DNA of 6,268 nucleotides from Bacteroidales bacterium (GCA_031264715.1 JAISDP010000065.1:1-6268); one strand, 5' to 3'. Counted from the stretch's first letter, positions 1 through 6,081 are shown. Numbers and translations are program-made. Notes: generated from the sequence alone by a model not told the origin.

Positions 1-351
1 CTCGGCAAACCTGGTATTGCCCGTATATTTGGCAAAGTCGCCATCGATGGTAACACTGCGGTCGGCATTGGTAATATGTACCCGGCTGAATGCATCGAGG
101 GTGTTGTGCTGGCCATACATGTAGGCGCTGTCGCAGGTCATGGTCATGCCCTCATGCTGAAATTCCACGTCGCCGATGACACGCTGCGCATCAGGCGCTA
201 TCTGCGAATTGAATTCGAGGCTGTTGTAGCGTGTGATCTCGATTTTCCTGGGTTGTGCCGGCTGTTGCGCACATAAACTGAAGAGTGAAGAGTAAAGAGT
301 GAAGAGTATAAAGAGTGAGAAGTGGCAAGCGACAAGCGACGTACGCTTCAT
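1..351 (-). CDS. OstA/LptA-like protein, N-terminal part (runs off the left edge)
   Basis: The first 117 codons are present, without a stop, and the gene continues beyond base 1. Residues 1-29 form a signal peptide: Lys2-Arg3, a hydrophobic stretch rich in Leu, Phe and Ser, and a probable cleavage after Cys-Ala at 27-28. The cysteine is preceded by Leu, which is a poor lipobox, so signal peptidase I is more likely. From about residue 37 the sequence has the short beta-strand pattern of the OstA_2 / LptA-like family, with V-I-G-D-V-E-F, C-D-S-A-Y near 73-77 and D-G-D near 103-105. In E. coli LptA and LptD of this family carry lipopolysaccharide to the outer membrane; the Bacteroidota versions are less well characterised. 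The ATG at 349-351 is chosen because no later in-frame ATG precedes the conserved domain. It lies 84 bp after the SurA stop, probably in the same operon. The signal-peptide core is encoded by heptamer repeats (see 279-340). Confidence 0.8.
   Translation of the reverse strand, partial: MKRTSLVACHFSLFILFTLYSSLFSLCAQQPAQPRKIEITRYNSLEFNSQIAPDAQRVIGDVEFQHEGMTMTCDSAYMYGQHNTLDAFSRVHITNADRSVTIDGDFAKYTGNTRFAE
279..340 (-). repeat. Heptamer tandem array inside the OstA-like signal-peptide coding region
   Basis: On the plus strand the bases divide into units TGAAGAG, TGAAGAG, TAAAGAG, TGAAGAG, a 9-base TATAAAGAG, TGAGAAG, TGGCAAG, CGACAAG and a partial CGAC. The period is 7 throughout except for the one 9-base unit. 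On the coding strand the units read like CTCTTCA and give Leu, Phe, Ser, Thr and Tyr codons, because a 7-base unit passes through all three frames. The array encodes roughly residues 5-25 of the protein. The count of units is direct observation; any role is inference. Confidence 0.85.
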
Positions 352-391
352 CCGGAAGCATGATATACATTGCCGACAGGCGCTGACAAAC

Positions 392-433
392 CTTGAGTCT
401 TGAACTTGAAACTTCAATCTTGAAACTTTAAAC
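392..433. repeat. Heptamer tandem array between surA and the OstA-like gene
   Basis: Six units of 7 bases are visible on the plus strand: CTTGAGT, CTTGAAC, TTGAAAC, TTCAATC, TTGAAAC, TTTAAAC. The array ends two bases before the SurA stop codon complement and occupies half of the 84-bp spacer. The unit consensus TTGAAAC recurs at 4269-4289. The region has no stop in the frame that links surA to the OstA-like gene. It has no stem followed by a T-run, so it does not look like an intrinsic terminator. Confidence 0.85.
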
Positions 434-435
434 AG

Positions 436-1773
436 TTATTGTTTCAGCCAGTTGACATTATTCAGTCCACACCGTTTGAAACTTTCGTCGATGTATATAT
501 AGCTGGTTTCTATTTTTTCGTCCACCCAATTCCTGACCACCTTGTTCATCTTATCGTTCAGCGCAATATCCGACAGGAACGTGTAATCTGATTTCAGGTT
601 GGCCCTGTGCGGATCGGACTGGTCTTTCAGTTTCACGATCTTGTATACCAATTTTCCCTTACTGTCCTTCGAGGCATAAGGTTCTGAAATTTCGCCGATT
701 TTCATGTTCTTGACCGCATCGTAGTCGACCTTTTCCATTTGGTCCATTTCGAAGAGGGTACTTTGATCACGCGGGTTGATCATCAAACCGCCGTTAAAAC
801 GCGTGGCCTCGTCCTGCGAATAACGAACAGCTACATTCCAATTCAACGAGTCTTTCCGGATAAGACGTACCAGGGTATCCAGGCGGCCGGTTACGGCGGC
901 GATCGCTTCCGGATTGGGCGTCGGAGTCATCAGTATGTGCCGGCAGCTTACCTGGTCGCCCTTCTTATCTATTAATTGGATGATATGGTATCCGAATTTC
1001 GATTCCACAATACGGGATATATCACCTTTGTTTTTCAATGCCCAGGCAACCTTGGCAAATTCAGGATCCAATTCTCCCCTGCTCTGGAATCCTAATTCGC
1101 CTCCATTTCGTGCTGTACCAAGATCTTCGGAATACAATACAGCCAAAGTACGGAAACTCTCGCCATTGACAACCCGTTTACGCAAGTCCAGCAGTTTTTG
1201 CCGTACTTCGCTGATAACCTCGTCGCTGTATGGCGGGTACATCACAATTTGTGCCACTTCGGCCTGCCCGTTAATAAGCGGGATACTGTCCTTGGGTATC
1301 TTGTTGTAGAAACTGCGCACTTCCGACGGGGTGATCTTTATGTCTTCGGTAATGTTGCGCTGCATTTTTTGTGCCAGCAACTGTTCATACAGGCTATTAC
1401 GCAAGTCTTCCTTGATTTCGTAGATGCTTTTCTTGAAATAATCTTCCAATTTTTCCTGCGAACCGACCTGACGGATGAACACCTCCAAACGACGGGTCAG
1501 GTCCATTTCCACTTCGCTGGGTTCTACGACCAGGCTGTCCACTTCGGCCTGGTTCATCAACAGCTTTTCGGTCAACAGTTCTTCAAACATGCCGCATTTC
1601 ATATCGCCCGGCAAAGAATATCCCTGCGCCCTGTACTGCAAGTAGCGGTTTTCTACATCCGACTGCTTGATCGGCTTGCTGCCCACAATAGCTACGATCC
1701 GGTCGAGCATGTAGGGTTGAGCATTGGCGCATACTCCATAAAAACAAATTAATAAGACAATAATCTTCTTCAT
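436..1773 (-). CDS. surA: SurA-type periplasmic chaperone / peptidyl-prolyl isomerase with two parvulin domains
   Basis: A 445-residue periplasmic folding factor that would escort unfolded outer-membrane proteins. Residues 1-18 are a signal peptide (MKK, a hydrophobic core, cleavage after Ala-Asn-Ala). Residues about 20-165 match the SurA N-terminal domain, opening with L-D-R-I-V-A-I-V-G and K-Q-S-D-V. Parvulin domain 1 spans about 171-270 (Y-S-E-D at 214-217, G-G-E-L-G-F at 224-229, F-G-Y-H-I-I at 260-265). Domain 2 spans about 276-383 (C-R-H-I-L at 277-281, N-G-G at 327-329). The length is close to E. coli SurA (428 aa). The start at 1773 is preferred over an in-frame TTG at 1806 because it begins the signal peptide and has an AAGGA site 8 bases upstream. 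Each domain keeps only one of the two usual conserved histidines. It lies 53 bp after the lipoprotein gene and 84 bp before the OstA-like gene. E. coli SurA is needed for LptD assembly, which fits this neighbour. Confidence 0.92.
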   Translation of the reverse strand: MKKIIVLLICFYGVCANAQPYMLDRIVAIVGSKPIKQSDVENRYLQYRAQGYSLPGDMKCGMFEELLTEKLLMNQAEVDSLVVEPSEVEMDLTRRLEVFIRQVGSQEKLEDYFKKSIYEIKEDLRNSLYEQLLAQKMQRNITEDIKITPSEVRSFYNKIPKDSIPLINGQAEVAQIVMYPPYSDEVISEVRQKLLDLRKRVVNGESFRTLAVLYSEDLGTARNGGELGFQSRGELDPEFAKVAWALKNKGDISRIVESKFGYHIIQLIDKKGDQVSCRHILMTPTPNPEAIAAVTGRLDTLVRLIRKDSLNWNVAVRYSQDEATRFNGGLMINPRDQSTLFEMDQMEKVDYDAVKNMKIGEISEPYASKDSKGKLVYKIVKLKDQSDPHRANLKSDYTFLSDIALNDKMNKVVRNWVDEKIETSYIYIDESFKRCGLNNVNWLKQ

Positions 1774-1781
1774 TTTAAACT

Positions 1782-1786
1782 TCCTT
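1782..1786 (-). promoter_or_regulatory. Shine-Dalgarno-like site that decides the surA start
   Basis: The minus strand reads AAGGA with an 8-base spacer to the ATG at 1771-1773. Most genes here lack such a site. It supports the ATG over the upstream TTG at 1804-1806, which would add 11 residues in front of a complete signal peptide. Confidence 0.55.
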
Positions 1787-1826
1787 GATTTAGACCTTCT
1801 CCACAAAGGAGGAATTGGGAAAGGTT

Positions 1827-2699
1827 TTAATTGATTTTATAAATTTCAAACTGTTTTTTTGCCAGCGCATCGTTGTACATATTCCTTTCCAACTCGCTGA
1901 TAAACTTTAACTTTCTTTTATTGATAATGATGCTTTTCACTTTATCCCTCACGAATACCAGCGGGGCAGTATCTCCGGGGGCTCTTTTTTCCTTGATGCG
2001 GACAAAATAAATAAATTCTCCGTCCTGTTGCTCCATACGGTCGGATTGTGCCAATTGCCTTGTTGCAGCCTCTTTTTGGGGAAGCTCCTTTTCAATTTTC
2101 ACCCATGGAATCCATTCGTTGTCGAAAAAACCGAATTCGACCGCATAACTCCGGCAATAATCCGTCAGGTCCTGTACATCCTTTTCCACGCCGGATACAT
2201 ACCACCGCCTGACTTTCCACAAAGTGGGCGCGCTGGCCGGGAGCTTGATATATATGGCCTTTACCACGTACTCTTCGGATGAGAAATTGGCCATGTTGGC
2301 ATCATAATAACTCTGTATCTCCGATTCGAGCACCGCAGTATCCAGCTTTTCCTGCAACAACTGGTCTTCGTACTTATAGATCAGTAACGAAGTCCTGTAT
2401 GTTTCTATCTCTTCGCTGAGATCCAACTGTTCCCCTGAAAGGTTCAATTCTGCTTTTTTTAACAGCAACCTGGTTTTAATCCAATTATCAATATATAATT
2501 TGGCAAGCGCCGTGCTGTCATCCTTGGAGCATCCTTTCGGGAATATATCGCTCATTTCACTAAAATAAAGATATTTATCACCTATCTTAGCAACCGTTTT
2601 GTCGTTTTCCCTGGTTTTCGAAGAACACGAGAATATGAAAAGGGATGCAATGATGCAACACAGCATAAATCCCGGTATTTTCAATCGATTACTCTGCAT
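1827..2699 (-). CDS. SurA-like lipoprotein with a degenerate parvulin region
   Basis: A 290-residue protein with a lipoprotein signal: basic start, hydrophobic core at about 12-24, then I-F-S-Cys with Cys25 as probable lipidation site (Phe at -2 is unusual, Ser at -1 is good). Residues about 34-135 resemble a SurA N-terminal region (V-A-K-I-G-D-K-Y-L near 36-44, a long helical stretch with L-L-L-K-K-A-E near 78-84, E-S-E-I-Q-S-Y-Y near 125-132). Residues about 145-235 start and end like a parvulin fold (V-V-K-A-I-Y-I at 145-151, F-I-Y-F-V-R-I at 229-235). The expected GG-x-LG core and conserved histidines are absent, and Trp-rich F-F-D-N-E-W stands there instead. The basic C-terminus (about 247-288) resembles the SurA C-terminal helix. 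I infer a membrane-anchored chaperone without isomerase activity. The start overlaps the upstream stop by 11 bases; an AAAGGA lies only 3 bases before the ATG, so translational coupling is likely. Confidence 0.85.
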   Translation of the reverse strand: MQSNRLKIPGFMLCCIIASLFIFSCSSKTRENDKTVAKIGDKYLYFSEMSDIFPKGCSKDDSTALAKLYIDNWIKTRLLLKKAELNLSGEQLDLSEEIETYRTSLLIYKYEDQLLQEKLDTAVLESEIQSYYDANMANFSSEEYVVKAIYIKLPASAPTLWKVRRWYVSGVEKDVQDLTDYCRSYAVEFGFFDNEWIPWVKIEKELPQKEAATRQLAQSDRMEQQDGEFIYFVRIKEKRAPGDTAPLVFVRDKVKSIIINKRKLKFISELERNMYNDALAKKQFEIYKIN

Positions 2700-4254
2700 A
2701 TTTCCTTTTTAAATCTGTCCACACTTTCTCGTCGATGGTTACAGGATATTGCTTTTTTAACTGTTCCACCCATTTGCTTTCCAATTCATCCTGGTACCCG
2801 GAAAGCGCCTCGCCGCGCGCTTCTTCAAAGGTTTTTCGCGCCGGACGGAGAACTGCATGAACGTCCAAAAATACAAATTTACCGTTCCATTCCAATATTT
2901 TCGAACAACCTTTTTTCCACTTTACACGGTCGGCTATGGTATTTGCGCCTTTGGGGAGCATCCTGCGGACAGTATCCAAGCAAGGACTGGTTGCATCACA
3001 AAAAAAGGTGAACAGCCCATCCGGTAAACGGCCCAAACCCTCATTTTTGTTTTTCACCGTCCGGTGAAGCCGCTCGGCAACCTTGGCGTCCGAACAGTAA
3101 TAAATGGTGGCATCCATACGTTTGCCCCACTTGCAGGATCGTGCCCTTTTTTTATAAAAAGCCGTCAATCCGGCTGAATCCCGGGTCGCCTTTGACCATA
3201 CAACACTATCGGTAATCGCGAACAGCAACAAACCATCAAGAAATTCGCCGGTCGTTTCGCGGAAAACCTTGTTATCGAGTTCGAGCCGGCTGGATTCGTA
3301 ATTCAGCAAACTGCAGGCAACGAATTGTTTGTATGCCTGCTCCGTTACCGTCCTCGCGGGTTGGCTCGCTACGAACTTTCCGAAATCGGCAGCGCTAAAT
3401 TCCTGCCTTGCAAAAGAAAATAACGGACGGTTTGCGTTTTTAGTATTTCCAAAAATGTTTTCCAGCGAAACCGCATTTTCCGTAAACCGGTACTTTGGTT
3501 TTAATTTTGCGGCATACGCTTCCATTGCTATTCGTAAGCGATCACTACTCGCAATTTTTTGCTTTAGCAATGGTCTTGCTTCTTCCAGCGACATTTCCTG
3601 TTCGCTGAGCCTGCGGTCGATAATCTTGATGATGCGATATTCCGTACCGGTGCGCACCGGAGCAGAAACCTGTCCTGCAGGCGTACCGTACGCCGCTGTT
3701 TCAAAAGGATAATCCATCCTGAAGACCGTGAACCATCCCAATTGTCCCTTATTGATCTTTGCCGAAAGGTCGTCGGAACAATCGGCTGCCAGTTCCCCGA
3801 AATCTTCGCCTGCGAGCGCCCGCTGTCGAATTTGCCGGATTCGGTTGTAAGCGGTTAATGTATCATTTTCCCGGATGTTTACCCGGATGTATGCGGCCTT
3901 GATTTCGTAACGGCTGCGATCGTATGCTTCACGGAGCAGGTATTGATTGATGATGGTATCTTCCATGCATTTTGCAGCAAGCTGATCACGGTATTGCATC
4001 CATTCGGCGGTAATTTCGGATAAGGTATCCAATCCGGCGTCTTTGGCCGCGGCTATCTTGAGTTTATACGGGATATACAGCGCCAGACATTCGTCAAGCG
4101 TCTGGTTTCCTGCCCTGCGATTTTTATGGTAAACGTATTCAAAGTCATCCGCACCAAATTTGTAAGGTCCGGCCTGCATCAAAACGGGCTCCATGGCAAT
4201 TGAATATTGGCAGAAAGTGCAAATAATCAACATCAAACGGCGACTATGGTACAT
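2689..4254 (-). CDS. PpiC/parvulin-type periplasmic protein, probably chaperone
   Basis: A 521-residue exported protein. Residues 1-20 form a short signal peptide (Arg5-Arg6, hydrophobic core, cleavage after Ser-Ile-Ala). Residues about 22-115 form a SurA-like N-terminal helical region with D-F-E-Y-V-Y at 37-42 and Y-K-L-K-I at 63-67. A parvulin domain spans about 116-215: I-K-A-A-Y-I-R-V opens it, E-D-F-G-E-L-A lies at 150-156, G-Q-L-G-W at 170-174, and E-Y-R-I-I-K-I closes it. Both histidines normally conserved in parvulins are replaced (Tyr in the opening strand, Arg in the closing strand). Residues about 280-500 are a long C-terminal region with a second, more diverged parvulin-like stretch, then E-E-A-R-G, Y-Q-D-E-L-E and W-V-E-Q-L. 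The predicted mature protein has nine cysteines, many for an envelope protein. The first ATG is used because Met8 would drop the basic N-terminus. It starts 34 bp after guaB. Confidence 0.88.
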   Translation of the reverse strand: MYHSRRLMLIICTFCQYSIAMEPVLMQAGPYKFGADDFEYVYHKNRRAGNQTLDECLALYIPYKLKIAAAKDAGLDTLSEITAEWMQYRDQLAAKCMEDTIINQYLLREAYDRSRYEIKAAYIRVNIRENDTLTAYNRIRQIRQRALAGEDFGELAADCSDDLSAKINKGQLGWFTVFRMDYPFETAAYGTPAGQVSAPVRTGTEYRIIKIIDRRLSEQEMSLEEARPLLKQKIASSDRLRIAMEAYAAKLKPKYRFTENAVSLENIFGNTKNANRPLFSFARQEFSAADFGKFVASQPARTVTEQAYKQFVACSLLNYESSRLELDNKVFRETTGEFLDGLLLFAITDSVVWSKATRDSAGLTAFYKKRARSCKWGKRMDATIYYCSDAKVAERLHRTVKNKNEGLGRLPDGLFTFFCDATSPCLDTVRRMLPKGANTIADRVKWKKGCSKILEWNGKFVFLDVHAVLRPARKTFEEARGEALSGYQDELESKWVEQLKKQYPVTIDEKVWTDLKRKYAE

Positions 4255-4268
4255 CTAATATTATTACA

Positions 4269-4289
4269 CTGAAACTTTGAACTCGAAAC
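4269..4289. repeat. Short heptamer array at the guaB-PpiC junction
   Basis: Three 7-base units, CTGAAAC, TTTGAAC and TCGAAAC on the plus strand, fill most of the 34-bp spacer. The last base is shared with the guaB stop codon (complement of 4289-4291). The units match the consensus of the array at 392-433, so the two sites belong to one repeat family. The array is short, which lowers confidence if it is taken alone. Confidence 0.6.
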
Positions 4290-5758
4290 TATCGGCTATA
4301 ATTAGGCGCCTCGCGGGTGATGGTCACGTCGTGGGGGTGGCTTTCCTCAATGCCCGAATTGGTGATCCGTACGAACTTGGCGCCATGCAAAGCCTCTATA
4401 TCGCCTGCGCCGCAATAGCCCATACCTGCACGCAGTCCGCCGATCAACTGGTACACCACTTCCGAGAGCGTTCCCTTATAAGGTACGCGCGCTTCAATGC
4501 CTTCGGGAACCAGTTTCTTGATATCGTCTTCCATATCCTGGAAGTAACGGTCTTTCGAACCTTTCTGCATCGCTTCGATAGAACCCATACCGCGGTACGA
4601 TTTGTATTTCCTGCCATTATATATAATGGTATCGCCCGGCGACTCGTCAACGCCCGCCAGCAATGAGCCGGCCATGATGCTGTGCGCGCCTGCCGCCAAA
4701 GCTTTCACAATGTCGCCCGAATAGCGTAGCCCGCCGTCGGCAATCACCGGTATTTTGTACTGTTTTACGGCTTCGGCCACATCATATATTGCCGATAGTT
4801 GGGGAACGCCAACCCCGGCAACTACGCGCGTCGTACAAATCGACCCCGGCCCGATACCGACTTTCACCCCGTCTACACCTGCTTCGGCAAGCATCCGGGC
4901 TGCATCGCCGGTAGCAATGTTGCCGGCAACAATATCGATTTCCTTAAATTGAGCTTTCGCTTTTTTGAGTGTTTCGATGATGTTGATATGATGACCGTGC
5001 GCCGTATCAATGATTACTGCATCCGCATCGGCTTTCACCAGCGCCTCGATACGGGTAAGCGTGTCGTAAGAGATGCCTACCGCGGCAGCCACGCGTAACC
5101 GTCCAAACTCGTCTTTGCAAGCATTGGGGCGGTCTTTCGCCTTGGTAATGTCCTTATAAGTGATCAATCCGATGAGGTGGTTCGTATCGTCCACCACCGG
5201 GAGTTTCTCAATCTTATGATGTTGCAGGATGTCGGCAGCGCTTTCGAGGGTGGTACCTGCCGTGGCAGTGATAATACATTCTTTGGTCATTACCTCTACG
5301 ACGGGTCGCCGCAGTTCCTGTTCAAAACGCAGGTCGCGGTTGGTCACGATCCCCACCAACCGGTGCTGTTCATCCACCACCGGTATGCCGCCGATCTTGA
5401 ATTCCGTCATCAGGTGTTTGGCGTGCCCAACGGTAGCATTTGCATTGATGGTTACAGGATCGTAAATCATCCCGTTTTCAGCGCGTTTCACCGTTTTCAC
5501 CTGTTTAGCCTGTTCCTCAATACCCATATTTTTGTGGATGACCCCAATGCCTCCTTCGCGGGCGATGGCGATAGCCATAGTCGACTCGGTAACCGTATCC
5601 ATAGCTGCCGATACAACAGGCACATTCAACCTTATATTGCGCGAAAACAAGGTAGACAGGCTGACATTACGGGGCAATACTTCCGAGTAGGCCGGAACTA
5701 ACAATACATCGTCGAATGTTAGGCCCTCAAATACGATTCTATCTGTGAGAAATGACAT
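4289..5758 (-). CDS. guaB: Inosine-5'-monophosphate dehydrogenase
   Basis: Cytoplasmic enzyme that oxidises IMP to XMP with NAD+, the committed step of guanine nucleotide synthesis. The 489 residues match the usual bacterial length. The TIM-barrel N-terminal part has L-T-F-D-D-V-L-L at 13-20 and S-A-A-M-D-T-V at 50-56. Two CBS domains (about 96-145 and 155-206) are inserted in the barrel. The catalytic loop G-P-G-S-I-C-T-T-R places the nucleophile at Cys308. The phosphate-binding D-G-G lies at 341-343, M-A-G-S-L-L at 362-367, the mobile flap Y-R-G-M-G-S at 388-393, and the conserved Arg-Tyr pair at 404-405. All key residues are present, so it should be active. The ATG at 5758 is chosen over an in-frame TTG at 5791, since family members begin just before L-T-F-D-D and the TTG lies at the promoter. 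It is the first gene of the minus-strand train. Confidence 0.97.
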   Translation of the reverse strand: MSFLTDRIVFEGLTFDDVLLVPAYSEVLPRNVSLSTLFSRNIRLNVPVVSAAMDTVTESTMAIAIAREGGIGVIHKNMGIEEQAKQVKTVKRAENGMIYDPVTINANATVGHAKHLMTEFKIGGIPVVDEQHRLVGIVTNRDLRFEQELRRPVVEVMTKECIITATAGTTLESAADILQHHKIEKLPVVDDTNHLIGLITYKDITKAKDRPNACKDEFGRLRVAAAVGISYDTLTRIEALVKADADAVIIDTAHGHHINIIETLKKAKAQFKEIDIVAGNIATGDAARMLAEAGVDGVKVGIGPGSICTTRVVAGVGVPQLSAIYDVAEAVKQYKIPVIADGGLRYSGDIVKALAAGAHSIMAGSLLAGVDESPGDTIIYNGRKYKSYRGMGSIEAMQKGSKDRYFQDMEDDIKKLVPEGIEARVPYKGTLSEVVYQLIGGLRAGMGYCGAGDIEALHGAKFVRITNSGIEESHPHDVTITREAPNYSR

Positions 5759-5780
5759 GACCGGCAGTTTAAAAATTTGA

Positions 5781-5813
5781 CAAAAATACAAAATATAACC
5801 GGATTTTTACAAA
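5781..5813 (-). promoter_or_regulatory. Bacteroidota-type promoter of guaB
   Basis: On the minus strand TATTTTTG (plus 5781-5788) matches the -7 box TAnnTTTG described for Bacteroides. TTTG (plus 5810-5813) sits 21 bases upstream as the -33 box. The start of transcription would fall near 5775, giving a leader of under 20 bases before the guaB ATG. No riboswitch-sized leader exists. No other strong match was seen within the gene train, so this may serve all the minus-strand genes. Confidence 0.65.
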
Positions 5814-5821
5814 TTTGATAT

Positions 5822-5991
5822 TGCCCGTCAGGACATTCATATCAATAGAATCAATGCGGAAAACATCAACCAATCTCCGTAGGAGATTCATCATGTGAAA
5901 CCTCTACGAGGTTTTGGCATGGGTGTAAATCATTTTCCGAGTTCTCGGAAAGCATTTTGCAGGGGTGTAAACAACTTTCGGAATGTCCCGA
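5822..5991. repeat. Array of short hairpins with a repeated GGGTGTAAA linker
   Basis: Perfect or near-perfect small inverted repeats follow each other. Bases 5872-5888 pair AATCTCC with GGAGATT around GTA; 5898-5914 pair AAACCTC with GAGGTTT around TAC; 5934-5951 pair TTTCCGAG with CTCGGAAA around TT. Bases 5978-5991 form a 5-bp stem with one bulged C and loop ATG; 5822-5835 form a weaker stem with one mismatch. GGGTGTAAA occurs at 5921-5929 and 5963-5971, 42 bases apart, each between hairpins. No T-run follows any stem. The array fills the gap between the two divergent promoters. It resembles repetitive extragenic palindromes of Bacteroidota; no associated transposase gene is in the window. 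A 60-codon frame across it (5895-6077) is a by-product of the repeats. Confidence 0.8.
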
Positions 5992-6013
5992 TGCTATTTT
6001 TCTCCAAAAATGC

Positions 6014-6021
6014 TATCTTTG
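6014..6021 (+). promoter_or_regulatory. Probable -7 box for the plus-strand small ORF
   Basis: TATCTTTG followed by CA matches TAnnTTTG in the plus direction. A TTTG box at the expected 19-21 bases upstream is not evident, so the match is half complete. Transcription would begin near 6027 and leave about 55 bases of leader before the ATG at 6082. Confidence 0.5.
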
Positions 6022-6053
6022 CACATTCTTCAGAGGATAAAACGAAGGCAAAA

Positions 6054-6077
6054 ATGCAAGTTGGAATTTTAAAATAA
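6054..6077 (+). other. Possible seven-codon leader ORF
   Basis: ATG at 6054 is followed by six codons (Q-V-G-I-L-K) and a TAA at 6075-6077. An AAGG lies 5 bases before it, a better ribosome site than the downstream ORF has. The stop falls 4 bases before the ATG at 6082, a spacing that allows translational coupling. Short frames like this arise easily by chance. Confidence 0.15.
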
Positions 6078-6081
6078 CATC

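Noticed and set aside
365..394. Separate promoter for the OstA-like gene
   Set aside because: A TTTG is present with about 19 bases to TATATCAT, but the second half of the -7 box does not match TAnnTTTG.
1198..1752. 184-codon open frame on the plus strand
   Set aside because: It lies wholly opposite surA, whose domains and signal peptide are clear. The predicted product shows no family pattern.
1774..1806. Upstream TTG start for surA adding 11 residues
   Set aside because: It would put a basic stretch in front of a complete signal peptide, and the ATG at 1773 has its own AAGGA site.
1797..1825. Stem-loop between the lipoprotein stop and surA as a terminator
   Set aside because: The stem is only 4 bp plus 2 after a bulge and no T-run follows on the minus strand, so termination is unlikely.
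3775..3785. Asp-Cys-Ser in the PpiC-type protein as the Pin1 catalytic cysteine
   Set aside because: Counting back from the G-Q-L-G motif, the cysteine falls about four residues too early. The position next to the usual acidic residue is Asp162, so the likeness is coincidental.
4277..4666. 129-codon open frame on the plus strand
   Set aside because: It is antisense to the guaB C-terminus, has no promoter or ribosome site and reads as a mirror of conserved guaB codons.
5177..5701. 174-codon open frame on the plus strand
   Set aside because: It is antisense to the conserved N-terminal half of guaB and shows no domain pattern of its own.
5759..5791. Upstream TTG start for guaB adding 11 residues
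   Set aside because: The extension overlaps the probable -7 box and has no counterpart in IMP dehydrogenases, which begin just before the L-T-F-D-D motif.
5895..6077. 60-codon frame from a GTG
   Set aside because: It crosses the hairpin array and the -7 promoter box, so its residues are translations of the repeats; its last seven codons are listed separately as a possible leader.
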